Shown: piece by piece, positions 1 through 9,360 of the stretch
Position numbering within the stretch: position 1 is the first letter of the stretch
Layout: every line of letters starts with the position of its first letter
Assembly (NCBI RefSeq): GCF_012922555.1
Contig: NZ_WIPK01000001.1
Coordinates: 372,001 to 436,000 of the forward strand
Source of the DNA: Paraclostridium dentum
Lineage (GTDB): Bacteria > Bacillota > Clostridia > Peptostreptococcales > Peptostreptococcaceae
Length of the DNA stretch: 64,000 nucleotides
Direction of reading: 5' to 3'
Notes under the pieces: model-generated
The model's input: the letters and a program-made list of their open reading frames with translations, nothing else
Databases searched by the model: none
What the model was told of the DNA's origin: nothing
Translations under genes and position numbers: made by a program

Positions 1-437
1 AGGATTAGTATTAATCCACATATTAATAAAAAACCATTAAAACCATTAAACTTTATATAAGGATTTTTTCTGCTATTAAAAAAAGCAATAATTTGTGTTA
101 CTAAAAGATATGCACCAAGTATAGATGAAAAGAATCCTTGTATTTGTTGAGGGAAAATAAAAAATAATAGCGCAACAAGTATAAGAATAATTTCTCTGTT
201 TTTATAAGGCTTTAGAGTTTCTTTAGACTCATATCTTTTAAGTTCGTTTATAGTTTTTAGATTTAAGTATGCTAAAAACAAACAAACTGCTCCTAAGCCA
301 AATGATAATACTTTAATGCCTAAATTTTTAAATAAAAGGGAAAGAGTTCCAATAAGTAAAAGTAAAATTCCCATCATTATAAAATTATTTGCATTTTCTT
401 TTTGATTAAAATTATTAAAGTTAAAATTTATATTCAT
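1..437 (-). CDS. Small multi-pass membrane protein (DUF308/HdeD-like), 3' end outside window
   Basis: The minus strand is open from an ATG at 437 to the window edge, giving at least 145 residues. A GAGGTGATATAA ribosome binding site sits directly upstream. The N-terminal 15 residues are Asn/Phe-rich, followed by hydrophobic segments at about residues 20-37, 43-58, 82-97 and 103-120, with basic stretches between them. The short hairpin-like membrane pairs resemble DUF308 (HdeD) proteins, but this is a weak resemblance and no catalytic motif is visible. It is divergent from the DMT permease at 577. The C-terminus is missing only because the window begins here. Confidence 0.6.
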   Translation of the reverse strand, partial: MNINFNFNNFNQKENANNFIMMGILLLLIGTLSLLFKNLGIKVLSFGLGAVCLFLAYLNLKTINELKRYESKETLKPYKNREIILILVALLFFIFPQQIQGFFSSILGAYLLVTQIIAFFNSRKNPYIKFNGFNGFLLICGLILI

Positions 438-576
438 TTATATCACCTCTTTAAATCATTAAAAAAATTATAACAAAAAAAAAGTAACTATAAAATACTT
501 TCTTTTAAATTTCTATTTAAAGTAATTTTAAAAATGCTTGTATCATAAGATTTTATTATGTAAAGGAGTGAGCCAA

Positions 577-1005
577 TTGATAAAATTAGTATCTATAATA
601 TTTGCAATACTAGCAGGAGGATCCACAGCTCTGGAGGCTTTTATAAATGGAGAGTTAGGGAAAAGTACATCAGCAGTTACAGCAACTTTTATAAGTTTAG
701 TAGTAGGTTCAGTATTTTTTTTAATAAACATGATTTTAACTGGGGAAATTAAAACTTTTTTAGCAACAGAGTCTATAAGTCCTAAATTACTACTTGGGGG
801 TATATTTGGAGGATGTATAATTTATTTTACAGTTAAGGCAATGGATGGAATAGGGCTTTCAAGCACATTAACTATAATAGTAGTTTCACAAATTCTGATA
901 GGATTTTTTATAGATGTGGTTGTTCTTAAAGAGCAAACTATGTATTTATATAAATATGTAGGTGCAATTTTACTATTTATAGGAACATTTTTCATAGTAA
1001 GTTAA
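577..1005 (+). CDS. Small DMT-family permease (YdcZ/DUF606 type)
   Basis: A 142-residue, four-helix membrane protein made almost entirely of hydrophobic segments, with the Gly-rich first helix (AILAGGSTALEAFINGELG) and the ending typical of YdcZ/DUF606 proteins of the drug/metabolite transporter superfamily. These usually work as pairs or dimers and their substrates are unknown. I place the start at the TTG at 577 because AAAGGAG lies seven bases before it; an upstream in-frame TTG at 538 has no ribosome binding site. It is transcribed alone, ahead of the LysR gene, and no strong terminator follows it. Confidence 0.7.
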   Translation: MIKLVSIIFAILAGGSTALEAFINGELGKSTSAVTATFISLVVGSVFFLINMILTGEIKTFLATESISPKLLLGGIFGGCIIYFTVKAMDGIGLSSTLTIIVVSQILIGFFIDVVVLKEQTMYLYKYVGAILLFIGTFFIVS

Positions 1006-1243
1006 ATCTATTTAATTATTATACATATTTAGATATCTGACTACAATTGTTCTAAAATACAATTGAAAATAAGGTCGATTAAGACAAAATTATACTTGTG
1101 ATTTTATCAATTCCTGTGTTTTTTTCAGACTATAAGAGTTTTTGTGTTAGTATAATATCATAGACACCTCTTATATAACCCTAGATATATATAATTAAAT
1201 ACTAATAAGTGTATAAAAAATAAAAAAAGGAGGTTAGCAGAAT

Positions 1244-2155
1244 ATGAATATAAAAGAAATAATATACTTCTTAGAGGTAGTAAAAGAAAAAAACTTCACT
1301 AAAGCTGCAAATAATTTATATATATCACAACCTGCTCTTAGTAAGGCAATAAAAAACTTAGAAAAAGTAGTACAAACACAACTAATAGAAAGATATACAA
1401 AAAACTTTAAATTAACCTATGAAGGTGAAATATTTTATGAAAATTCAAAAAAATCAATTGATATTATAAATACAGAGCTATTCAAACTCCAAGATAGTAT
1501 AACAAATTTTGGGAAAACGTTAACACTAGGCATACCACCAGTTATAGGCAGCGTGTACTTTACATCTGTCGTAGCTAAATTTAAACAAGAATACCCCGAC
1601 ATAGATATACATATAGTAGAAGAAGGCGCAAATAATATAAAATACAAAGTAGTAGATGAAAGTATAGAGCTTGGAGCAGTAATATTTCCAGTAGAAGAAG
1701 ACAGTATAATAGCATCAGAGATAGTAAGTGGGGATGTAGTGTTAGTTATAAGCAAAGATCATCCGTTATCTAATAGAAAAAGCATTGATGTTAAAGAACT
1801 AAAAGATGAAAGATTCATTGTATTTAATGAAAACTTTATGATGTACAATAAAACAATAAATGCCTGCGAAGCTTCAGGATTTGAACCTAACATAGTAATG
1901 AAAATCTCACAATGGGATTTTATTTTAGAGATGGTAGCTTTGAATGAGGGAATATCAATAATGCCAAAACTAATAGTTCAACGATACAAAATGAATGGAG
2001 TAAATATGATACCTATCTCTAAACCTGAAATAAAGTGGAATATTGGTTTTATAGTTAAAAAGAATAAATATATGTCTAAAACACTAAAGTTATTTGCAGA
2101 ATACGCAACAGATCATATAAGAAAAGAGTACGGCAATCACGAAGAAGATAATTAA
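1244..2155 (+). CDS. LysR-family transcriptional regulator
   Basis: 303 residues, the normal LysR length. The N-terminal winged helix-turn-helix covers roughly residues 1-60 with the signature ending in ISQPALSKAIKNLEK. The rest is a periplasmic-binding-protein-like effector domain (about residues 85-295). A perfect AAGGAGG precedes the ATG. It lies in the same direction and immediately upstream of the lysine fermentation operon, and a 7-bp dyad with T-N11-A spacing lies between them at 2234-2250, so it is a good candidate for the operon's activator. That link is inferred from position. The effector could be lysine or a pathway intermediate. Confidence 0.88.
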   Translation: MNIKEIIYFLEVVKEKNFTKAANNLYISQPALSKAIKNLEKVVQTQLIERYTKNFKLTYEGEIFYENSKKSIDIINTELFKLQDSITNFGKTLTLGIPPVIGSVYFTSVVAKFKQEYPDIDIHIVEEGANNIKYKVVDESIELGAVIFPVEEDSIIASEIVSGDVVLVISKDHPLSNRKSIDVKELKDERFIVFNENFMMYNKTINACEASGFEPNIVMKISQWDFILEMVALNEGISIMPKLIVQRYKMNGVNMIPISKPEIKWNIGFIVKKNKYMSKTLKLFAEYATDHIRKEYGNHEEDN

Positions 2156-2177
2156 TCACAAATAGGATAAAATATTG

Positions 2178-2213
2178 AATGCTTTTAATTAAATGATTAA
2201 AAGTATTTTTTTA
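2178..2213 (+). terminator. Rho-independent terminator after the LysR gene
   Basis: An AT-rich stem of about 12 bp (arms 2178-2189 and 2196-2207) is followed by a run of T. It is weak in GC content but correctly placed 22 bases after the stop codon. Confidence 0.5.
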
Positions 2214-2233
2214 TAAAGGCAATAAATAGAGAT

Positions 2234-2250
2234 CATAACTAAAAGTTATG
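2234..2250. promoter_or_regulatory. Candidate LysR-type operator (T-N11-A dyad)
   Basis: A perfect 7-bp inverted repeat, CATAACT-aaa-AGTTATG, fits the T-N11-A geometry of LysR-type binding boxes. It lies between the LysR gene and the first gene of the lysine operon, about 135 bases before the thiolase start. Binding by the adjacent regulator is inferred. Confidence 0.45.
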
Positions 2251-2383
2251 AACACATAGTTTTTTGGAATTTTACAATAAAGCTTTACCTATATATACTT
2301 ATCTTAAAGAGAAAACTTAAAAAAAGGATATAAAATTGGGATAAATACAAGTTTCAAAGATTTAAAAAATAGGGGGAAAAAGA

Positions 2384-3592
2384 ATGTCTAAAGTATATAT
2401 AGTAGATGCAAAAAGAAGTCCAATTGGTAAGTTTTTAGGGGGATTATCTACAGTAGCACCAGCACAACTTGCTGGTCAAGTAATTAAATCAGTAATAGAA
2501 ACCAATAACGTAAATGCAAGTAACGTAGATGAAGTAATACTAGGGAATGTATTGCCAGCAGGTCAAGGACAAGGTATAGCAAGGCAAGCCTCAATATATG
2601 CTAATATACCATATGAAGTTCCAGCTTATTCAGTAAATATAATATGTGGAAGTGGTATGAAAACAGTTATGACCGCATACTCACAAATAAAATCAGGAAA
2701 TGGAGACTTAATAGTAGCAGGTGGAGTAGAAGTGATGTCTCAAGTTCCATATGTAACGGAAACTATAATAAGAACGGGTAGCAAAATGGGTGGTATGAAC
2801 CTTAAAGATAGTTTAGTAGCAGATGGTCTAACTGATGCATTTAACAATTACCACATGGGAATAACTGCTGAAAATATAGCTCAAAAGTATAGTATAACAA
2901 GATGTATGCAAGATGAATTTGCTTTTAAATCTCAACAAAAAGCAATAAATGCAATAGATAACGGAAGATTTGTGGATGAAATAGTTCCAATAGAAGTAAA
3001 AACAAGAAAAGGTTCAGTAATAGTAGATACTGATGAATATCCAAATAGAAATACAAGCTTAGAAGCAATTTCAAAATTAAGGCCAGCATTTAAAAAAGAC
3101 GGGACTGTGACAGCAGGAAATGCATCTGGTATAAATGATGGAGCTAGTATAGTGCTTGTAGCATCTGAAAAGGCAGTTAAGGAATATGGATTAAAACCAA
3201 TAGCTGAGTTAGTAGCAGTAGGTCAAGGTGGAGTAGATCCATCAGTTATGGGACTTGGACCTGTACCAGCAGTTAAAGATGCATTAGAAAGAGCTAATAT
3301 GAAATTAGAAGAAATAGATTTAGTTGAATTAAATGAAGCTTTCGCAGCTCAATCTCTTGGAGTAATCGAAGAGTTAAAAGAAAACTATGGTGTGGATGAT
3401 GATTGGTTTGAAGAAAGAACAAATGTTAATGGTGGAGCAATAGCAATAGGTCATCCATTAGGTGCATCTGGAGCTAGAATAATAACGACACTTTTACATG
3501 AAATGAAAAAGAGAAAATTAAAACATGGGTTAGCATCTCTTTGTATAGGAGGGGGAATGGGAACTTGTGTAATAGTTAAATTAATAATATAG
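2384..3592 (+). CDS. thlA: Acetyl-CoA C-acetyltransferase (thiolase)
   Basis: 402 residues, a full-length thiolase. The acyl-accepting cysteine is C88 (NIICGSGMKTV), the catalytic histidine is H357 in GHPLGASGAR and the second cysteine is C387 in SLCIGGGMGTC. In this operon it should run in the cleavage direction, splitting the acetoacetyl-CoA made by the CoA-transferase into two acetyl-CoA, the last step of lysine fermentation. It is the first gene of the operon; its ribosome binding site is the AGGGGG upstream of the ATG. The symbol is by function; the same protein could also be named atoB. Confidence 0.92.
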   Translation: MSKVYIVDAKRSPIGKFLGGLSTVAPAQLAGQVIKSVIETNNVNASNVDEVILGNVLPAGQGQGIARQASIYANIPYEVPAYSVNIICGSGMKTVMTAYSQIKSGNGDLIVAGGVEVMSQVPYVTETIIRTGSKMGGMNLKDSLVADGLTDAFNNYHMGITAENIAQKYSITRCMQDEFAFKSQQKAINAIDNGRFVDEIVPIEVKTRKGSVIVDTDEYPNRNTSLEAISKLRPAFKKDGTVTAGNASGINDGASIVLVASEKAVKEYGLKPIAELVAVGQGGVDPSVMGLGPVPAVKDALERANMKLEEIDLVELNEAFAAQSLGVIEELKENYGVDDDWFEERTNVNGGAIAIGHPLGASGARIITTLLHEMKKRKLKHGLASLCIGGGMGTCVIVKLII

Positions 3593-3702
3593 GAAACACA
3601 TATATTTAAAATGAATTGTTAAAATATTATTAAAGATGTATGTTGAGTAACTAGTTTAATTATAAAAAGCTAATCATTTTTAGAAAAGAGGGGATATTTT
3701 TA

Positions 3703-4827
3703 ATGGAAAAGTATGAATTATTAAAACAAATGTATAGTGAGTTTACAGAAAATGAGGTAGCTCCTATAGCTCATGAAATAGATGAGGAAGAAAAGTTTCC
3801 ATATGAAACTGTTGAAAAAATGGGTAAATATGGATTCTTAGGGATACCATTCCCTAAAGAGTATGGTGGAGAAGGCGGAGACTATTTAGGTTACGCAATA
3901 GCTGTTGAAGAATTATCTAAAGCATGCGGAACTACAGGGGTAATAGTTTCAGCTCATACTTCATTATGTGGAAGTCCAATATTTGAGTTTGGTACAAAAG
4001 AGCAAAAAGAAAAATTCTTAGCTCCTCTAGCAAAAGGTGAAAAATTAGGTGCATTTGGTTTAACTGAGCCTAATGCAGGCACAGATGCGGCAGGACAACA
4101 AACTACAGCTATATTAGATGGAGATGAATATGTATTAAATGGTACAAAGGTATTTATAACTAATGCAGGCCCAGCTGATATATATGTAGTAATGGCTATG
4201 ACTGATAAATCTAAAGGAACTCGTGGAATATCAGCATTCATAGTTGAAAAAGGAACTCAAGGTTTCTCTATAGGAAAAAAAGAAAAAAAATTAGGAATAA
4301 GGGGTTCTGCAACTTGTGAGTTAATATTTGAAAATTGTAGAATACCTAAAGAAAATATATTAGGAAAAGAAGGTCAAGGTTTTAAAATAGCTATGAAGAC
4401 ACTAGATGGTGGTCGTATAGGAATAGCAGCACAAGCTCTTGGGATAGCTCAAGGAGCATTAGATGTTACTGTTGGCTATGTTAAAGAAAGAAAACAGTTT
4501 GGCAAAAGTATAGCCGCATTCCAAAACACTCAATTTGAGTTAGCTGATATGAAAACTAAGATTGAAGCTGCAAGACATTTAGTATATAATGCTGCAACTA
4601 AAAAGGATTTAGGCAAATCATACGGTTTAGAAGCTGCAATGGCAAAACTTTACGCTGCAGAAGTTGCAATGGAGGTTACTACTAAAGCAGTTCAACTTCA
4701 TGGTGGATATGGATATACGCGTGAATATGAAGTTGAAAGAATGATGAGAGATGCAAAAATAACTGAGATATATGAAGGAACAAGTGAAGTTCAAAAAATG
4801 GTGATAAGTGCCAACTTACTTAAATAG
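3703..4827 (+). CDS. bcd: Short-chain acyl-CoA dehydrogenase (butyryl-CoA dehydrogenase type)
   Basis: 374 residues. The FAD-binding signature [14 protein letters not shown] and the C-terminal [10 protein letters not shown], whose glutamate (E358) is the usual catalytic base, identify the family. It lies directly upstream of etfB and etfA, as in clostridial Bcd-Etf complexes. The expected reaction is reduction of crotonyl-CoA, made by the Kal enzyme further down the operon, to butyryl-CoA. With EtfAB the reaction may bifurcate electrons to ferredoxin; that is known for related complexes and inferred here. A 110-base gap separates it from the thiolase gene. Confidence 0.9.
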   Translation: MEKYELLKQMYSEFTENEVAPIAHEIDEEEKFPYETVEKMGKYGFLGIPFPKEYGGEGGDYLGYAIAVEELSKACGTTGVIVSAHTSLCGSPIFEFGTKEQKEKFLAPLAKGEKLGAFGLTEPNAGTDAAGQQTTAILDGDEYVLNGTKVFITNAGPADIYVVMAMTDKSKGTRGISAFIVEKGTQGFSIGKKEKKLGIRGSATCELIFENCRIPKENILGKEGQGFKIAMKTLDGGRIGIAAQALGIAQGALDVTVGYVKERKQFGKSIAAFQNTQFELADMKTKIEAARHLVYNAATKKDLGKSYGLEAAMAKLYAAEVAMEVTTKAVQLHGGYGYTREYEVERMMRDAKITEIYEGTSEVQKMVISANLLK

Positions 4828-4854
4828 CCTTGAAAGAAATTTGGGAGGAAAAAC

Positions 4855-5652
4855 ATGAATATATTAGTTTGTATAAAGCAAGTGCCAGACACAACAGAAG
4901 TAAAGTTAGATCCTAAAACTGGGACATTAATAAGAGATGGAATTCCAAGTATAATAAATCCTGATGATAAAGCAGGTATAGAAGAAGCAATAAAGATAAA
5001 AGAGCAAATGGGAGCTACTATAACTGTATTAACAATGGGACCTCCTCAAGCTAAAAATGCACTAAAAGAAGCTTTAGCAATGGGTGTCGATAGAGCTATA
5101 CTTCTTACAGATAGGGCATTTGCTGGAGCTGATACACTTGCAACTTCAAAAACAATAGCAGGTGCTATAAAAAATATCGAGTATGATTTAATAATAGCAG
5201 GAAGACAAGCGATAGATGGAGACACTGCGCAAGTTGGTCCTCAAATTGCAAATCATCTTGATATACCATCAATAACATATGTTGAAAAAATGGAAATTGA
5301 AGGGGATAGCATAACAGTAGACAGGGCATTTGAAGATGGATACCAAGTTATAAGGGCTAAGATGCCAGTACTTATAACTACTTTAAAAGAAATGAATAGT
5401 CCAAGATACATGAAAGTATCTAGAATATATGACTGTATGTCAGAAGATAATATAGAAACTTGGGGATTAAAGGATATAGAAGTTAATACAGAAGAAATAG
5501 GATTAAAAGGTTCACCAACTAAAGTTAAGAAGTCTTTTACTAAAGGGGTTAAGGCTAAAGGAACACTTCATGATGTAGGTGAAAAAGAAGCAGCAATATT
5601 AATTGTAAACTCTTTAAAAGAAAAATTTATATTAACTGAAGCAAAAGCTTAA
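4855..5652 (+). CDS. etfB: Electron transfer flavoprotein subunit beta
   Basis: 265 residues with the standard EtfB start MNILVCIKQVPDTTEVKLD and the AGRQAIDGDTAQVGPQ motif. It pairs with the EtfA encoded next and passes electrons between NADH, ferredoxin and the acyl-CoA dehydrogenase encoded before it. The gap to bcd is 27 bases with a GGGAGG ribosome binding site. This EtfAB copy is dedicated to the lysine operon; the genome probably carries others for different fermentations. Confidence 0.93.
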   Translation: MNILVCIKQVPDTTEVKLDPKTGTLIRDGIPSIINPDDKAGIEEAIKIKEQMGATITVLTMGPPQAKNALKEALAMGVDRAILLTDRAFAGADTLATSKTIAGAIKNIEYDLIIAGRQAIDGDTAQVGPQIANHLDIPSITYVEKMEIEGDSITVDRAFEDGYQVIRAKMPVLITTLKEMNSPRYMKVSRIYDCMSEDNIETWGLKDIEVNTEEIGLKGSPTKVKKSFTKGVKAKGTLHDVGEKEAAILIVNSLKEKFILTEAKA

Positions 5653-5707
5653 AAAATGATTTGACAAAGAATTACTAAGGCAATAGTTATTAATGGGAGG
5701 AAAAACG

Positions 5708-6682
5708 ATGAGTGTAATGGTTTTTGTTGAACAAAGAAGAGGAGAAATACAAAATGTTTCTTTGGAATTATTAGGAAAAGGTAGAGAGTTAGCTGATAAG
5801 ATAAATAATAAATTAAGTGCTGTATTATTAGGCCATAATATAAAAAAATTAAGTGAAGAACTTATAGAATATGGAGCAGATGAAGTAGTTTACGTTGAAG
5901 ATGAAAATTTAGATGTATACTTAACTAGTACATATACTAAAGCCCTTACAGAAGTAATAAATAAAAAAAATCCAGATATAGTTTTAGTAGGAGCAACTAC
6001 AATAGGTAGAGATTTAGCTCCAAGAGTAAGTGCTACTATAGAAACAGGACTTACTGCAGACTGTACATCACTTGAAATAGATGATGAAAATCAAGGGTTA
6101 TTAATGACGAGACCAGCATTTGGCGGGAATATAATGGCTACAATAATATGTCCAAATCATAGACCACAAATGAGTACTGTAAGACCTGGTGTTATGAAAA
6201 AATTAGAAAAAGATATAAATAGAACAGGAAATGTAGAAAAGATAGATGCTAAGTTTTTAGAGGACTACAAAAATGTACAAGTATTAAAATATGTTAAAGA
6301 AAACGTAAAAAAGGTTAACATAGAAGATGCAAAGATTCTCATATCAGCAGGTAGAGGAATTGGATGCAAAGAAAATATGGATGCTTTATATGAATTAGCA
6401 GATTTATTAGGAGCTGAAGTAAGTGCTTCTCGTGCTGTAGTTGATGCAGGATGGATTGATAAATCTCGACAAGTAGGTCAAACCGGTAAGACAGTAAGAC
6501 CAGATGTATATATTGCTTGTGGTATATCAGGAGCAATACAACATTTAGCTGGTATGGAAGAGTCTGAATATATAATTGCTATAAATAATAATAGTGATGC
6601 AGCAATATTTGAAGTAGCAGACCTTTCTTTAGTAGGAGATGTTAACAAAGTAATTAAAAACTTAATACAAGAGTTAGCATAA
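5708..6682 (+). CDS. etfA: Electron transfer flavoprotein subunit alpha
   Basis: 324 residues. The C-terminal FAD domain is clear: SRAVVDAGWIDKSRQVGQTG, followed by the VRPDVYIACGISGAIQHLAG block that binds the flavin. The N-terminal half carries the usual EtfA alpha/beta fold. I choose the ATG at 5708 because GGGAGG (5695-5700) is correctly spaced for it; an ATG 15 bases earlier overlaps that site. It forms a heterodimer with EtfB and the electron path with Bcd. Confidence 0.93.
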   Translation: MSVMVFVEQRRGEIQNVSLELLGKGRELADKINNKLSAVLLGHNIKKLSEELIEYGADEVVYVEDENLDVYLTSTYTKALTEVINKKNPDIVLVGATTIGRDLAPRVSATIETGLTADCTSLEIDDENQGLLMTRPAFGGNIMATIICPNHRPQMSTVRPGVMKKLEKDINRTGNVEKIDAKFLEDYKNVQVLKYVKENVKKVNIEDAKILISAGRGIGCKENMDALYELADLLGAEVSASRAVVDAGWIDKSRQVGQTGKTVRPDVYIACGISGAIQHLAGMEESEYIIAINNNSDAAIFEVADLSLVGDVNKVIKNLIQELA

Positions 6683-6696
6683 CAAAAAGATTTTAA

Positions 6697-6730
6697 CTAA
6701 TTGGTATAGGCAAAAATCTATACCAATTAG
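6697..6730 (+). other. Intercistronic hairpin between etfA and kal
   Basis: A perfect 13-bp inverted repeat (arms 6697-6709 and 6718-6730, 8-base loop) sits in the 77-base gap. No T-run follows, so it is more likely an RNA processing or stabilising structure, or a weak attenuator, than a terminator. Confidence 0.6.
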
Positions 6731-6759
6731 CTAATATATATTTATTAGGGGGATTTCAC

Positions 6760-7140
6760 ATGAAAGCAATGATAAGAATTAGAATGGGAAGCCATGATGC
6801 ACATTATGGTGGAAATTTAGTAGATGGAGCTAAGATGCTTCAATTGTTTGGAGATGTAGCTACTGAGTTACTTATTCAAAATGATGGAGATGAAGGATTA
6901 TTCAAAGCATATGATAGTGTTGAATTTTTAGCACCAGTATATGCAGGAGATTATATCGAAGCTGTTGGAGAAATAGTGAATATAGGAAATAGTTCAAGAA
7001 AAATGGTATTTGAAGCTAGAAAAGTTATAGTACCAAGATTTGATATAAGTGATTCAGCAGCTGATGTTTTAGAAGAAGCAATGATAGTTTGTAAGGCAAG
7101 TGGAACTTGTGTAGTACCTAAAGACAAGCAAAGATACTAG
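6760..7140 (+). CDS. kal: 3-aminobutyryl-CoA ammonia lyase
   Basis: 126 residues, a small hotdog-fold protein with the block [20 protein letters not shown] near the N-terminus, typical of Kal. It removes ammonia from 3-aminobutyryl-CoA (the product of Kce) to give crotonyl-CoA, the substrate of the operon's acyl-CoA dehydrogenase. Identity is supported by size and by adjacency to kce, which is the arrangement in other lysine fermenters. The ribosome binding site is AGGGGGA. Confidence 0.88.
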   Translation: MKAMIRIRMGSHDAHYGGNLVDGAKMLQLFGDVATELLIQNDGDEGLFKAYDSVEFLAPVYAGDYIEAVGEIVNIGNSSRKMVFEARKVIVPRFDISDSAADVLEEAMIVCKASGTCVVPKDKQRY

Positions 7141-7163
7141 TTTAAAAGGGGGAGGCGGTTAAT

Positions 7164-8009
7164 TTGGAAAAAGTAATAATTACAGCAGCTATATGTGGTG
7201 CAGAGGTAACAAAAGAACACAATGAAAATGTCCCATACACTGTAGAAGAAGTAGCAATAGAAGCAAAAGCTGCTTATGATGCTGGAGCTAGTATAATACA
7301 TCTTCATGTAAGAAATGATGATGGGACTCCAACTCAAGATATAAATAGATTTAAAGAATGTATAGATGCAATAAAAAAGGTGTGTGAAGATGCAATTGTT
7401 CAACCTTCAACTGGAGGAGCAGTTGGGATGAGCAATGAAGAAAGAATACAACCTGTAAACTTATATCCAGAAATGGCAACACTAGATTGTGGTACTTGTA
7501 ACTTTGGTGGAGATGATATCTTTGTTAACACGGAAGATACTATAAAGGAATTTGGAAAAAAAATGATAGATCTAAGTGTTAAGCCAGAAATAGAAGTGTT
7601 TGATAAAGGTATGATAGACATGGCTTTAAGACTTAATAAAAGAGGCTTCATAAATGATAATATGCATTTTAACTTTGTAATGGGAGTTAATGGTGGTATA
7701 AGTGGAACATATAGAGATTTAATGTTTATGAGAGAAAGTATACCAAGTAATGCTACCTTCACTGTAAGTGGTGTAGGAAGATGCCAGTTTGACATGATAG
7801 CACTAAGTGTGTTAATGGGAGGGCATATCCGAGTAGGATTTGAGGATAATGTTTATATGGAAAAAGGAATAAAGGCTAAATCTAATGGAGAATTAGTTCA
7901 AAAAGCTGTAGATATCATTAGAGCATTAGGAAGACAAGTAGCTACACCAAAAGAAGCTCGTGAGATATTAGGCTTAGAAGCTAAGATATTAACAGAACAA
8001 GAAGCTTAA
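7164..8009 (+). CDS. kce: 3-keto-5-aminohexanoate cleavage enzyme
   Basis: 281 residues, BKACE (DUF849) family. The metal-binding HLH pair (H46, H48 in IIHLHVRNDDG) and the late glutamate in GFEDN (E227) match the Zn ligands known for Kce. It condenses (5S)-5-amino-3-oxohexanoate with acetyl-CoA and cleaves it to acetoacetate and 3-aminobutyryl-CoA. The start is a TTG at 7164 with a strong GGGGGAGG site upstream. Its position between kal and the CoA-transferase genes fits the pathway. Confidence 0.93.
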   Translation: MEKVIITAAICGAEVTKEHNENVPYTVEEVAIEAKAAYDAGASIIHLHVRNDDGTPTQDINRFKECIDAIKKVCEDAIVQPSTGGAVGMSNEERIQPVNLYPEMATLDCGTCNFGGDDIFVNTEDTIKEFGKKMIDLSVKPEIEVFDKGMIDMALRLNKRGFINDNMHFNFVMGVNGGISGTYRDLMFMRESIPSNATFTVSGVGRCQFDMIALSVLMGGHIRVGFEDNVYMEKGIKAKSNGELVQKAVDIIRALGRQVATPKEAREILGLEAKILTEQEA

Positions 8010-8030
8010 AATATATTAGGGGGAAAAAAT

Positions 8031-8684
8031 ATGAGTAAGGTTATATCTTTAGAAAAATTAAAAGACATCTTTAAAAACGATATGACTATTATGATAGGCG
8101 GATTTTTAGGGTGTGGTACCGGAGAGAAACTTATAGATTCACTTATAGAATCAGATGTTAAGAATTTAACTATAATAGGAAATGACACTTCCTTTGTTGA
8201 TAGAGGAATAGGAAGATTAATAGTAAATAATCAAGTAAAGAAAGTCATAGCTTCACATATTGGAACTAATGCAGAAACTGGTAAGTTAATGAATGAAGGT
8301 AAGCTTGAAGTAGAATTATCTCCACAAGGAACTCTTATAGAAAGAGTAAGAGCAGGAGGGTTTGGTTTAGGTGGAATATTAACTCCAACTGGAGTAGGAA
8401 CATTAGTAGAGGAAAATAAAGAAAAAATAAGTATAAATAATAAAGAGTACTTGCTAGAATACCCATTAAGAGCGGATGTAGCACTTGTTAAGGGTAGTAT
8501 AGTAGATGAATTTGGTAACACAGTGTACAAAGGAACTACTAAAAACTTTAATCCAATGATGGCAATGGCAAGTGATATTGTAATTGTTGAAGCAGAAGAA
8601 TTTATAAAAACTGGCGAAATTAATAAGGAAATGATTATGACTCCAGGTGTAGTAGTGGATTACATTGTAAAGGAGGCTAATTAA
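8031..8684 (+). CDS. atoD: Butyryl-CoA:acetoacetate CoA-transferase subunit alpha (AtoD type)
   Basis: 217 residues, CoA-transferase family I alpha subunit with the N-terminal glycine-rich motif GGFLGCGTGEKLIDSL that binds CoA. In this pathway it moves CoA from butyryl-CoA to the acetoacetate released by Kce, giving butyrate and acetoacetyl-CoA. It ends immediately before the ATG of the beta subunit gene, so the two are probably translationally coupled. Confidence 0.9.
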   Translation: MSKVISLEKLKDIFKNDMTIMIGGFLGCGTGEKLIDSLIESDVKNLTIIGNDTSFVDRGIGRLIVNNQVKKVIASHIGTNAETGKLMNEGKLEVELSPQGTLIERVRAGGFGLGGILTPTGVGTLVEENKEKISINNKEYLLEYPLRADVALVKGSIVDEFGNTVYKGTTKNFNPMMAMASDIVIVEAEEFIKTGEINKEMIMTPGVVVDYIVKEAN

Positions 8685-9344
8685 ATGAATCCTAAAGAAA
8701 TTATAGCAAGAAGAGTTGCAAAAGAGTTTGAAAATGGGCAATTAATAAATCTCGGAATAGGACTTCCAACTTTAACTGCAAATTATATTGAGGATGGAAT
8801 AAATGTAACTTTTCAATCAGAAAACGGAATGGTTGGAATGGGAAAAGTTGCAGATGAAGATGAAATAGATTTAGATATAACTAATGCAGGCGGACAATAT
8901 GTAACTATAAATTATGATGGAGCTTTCTTTGATACAGCAATGTCTTTTGGATTAATTAGAGGAGGGCACGTTGATGTAACAGTACTAGGAGCCTTAGAGG
9001 TAGATCAAAATGGAAACTTAGCTAACTGGATAGTTCCTGGGAAGATGGTTCCTGGTATGGGAGGAGCTATGGATTTAGTAGTTGGAGCGAAGAAGGTAAT
9101 AGTTGCAATGCTACATACTGCAAAAGGAAAGTCTAAAATACTTAAAAACTGTACTCTTCCATTAACTGCAAAGCATGTAGTTGATATGATAGTAACTGAA
9201 CTTGCTGTTATGAAAGTAACTGAAAATGGATTACTTGTAACAGAGATCAGTGAAGAAGTAACTGTTGAAGAGTTAATAGAAATGACTGAGGCAGACTTAA
9301 TCATATCAGATGATTTAGTATATAGAGAACCACAAACAATATAA
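8685..9344 (+). CDS. atoA: Butyryl-CoA:acetoacetate CoA-transferase subunit beta (AtoA type)
   Basis: 219 residues. The SENGMVGMG motif carries the active-site glutamate (E46) that forms the enzyme-CoA thioester. It starts on the base after the atoD stop codon, with an AAAGGAGG site inside the end of atoD. It is the catalytic partner of the preceding subunit. Confidence 0.91.
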   Translation: MNPKEIIARRVAKEFENGQLINLGIGLPTLTANYIEDGINVTFQSENGMVGMGKVADEDEIDLDITNAGGQYVTINYDGAFFDTAMSFGLIRGGHVDVTVLGALEVDQNGNLANWIVPGKMVPGMGGAMDLVVGAKKVIVAMLHTAKGKSKILKNCTLPLTAKHVVDMIVTELAVMKVTENGLLVTEISEEVTVEELIEMTEADLIISDDLVYREPQTI

Positions 9345-9360
9345 CAAAGGGGATATAAAG

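Noticed and set aside
543-731. Minus-strand ORF of 62 residues opposite the DMT permease
   Set aside because: It lies wholly inside a better-supported gene, has no ribosome binding site and reads as a composition shadow.
2264-2295. TTGGAA ... TATATA as promoter of the lysine operon
   Set aside because: The spacer is 20 bases, too long for a normal sigma-A promoter; left unassigned.
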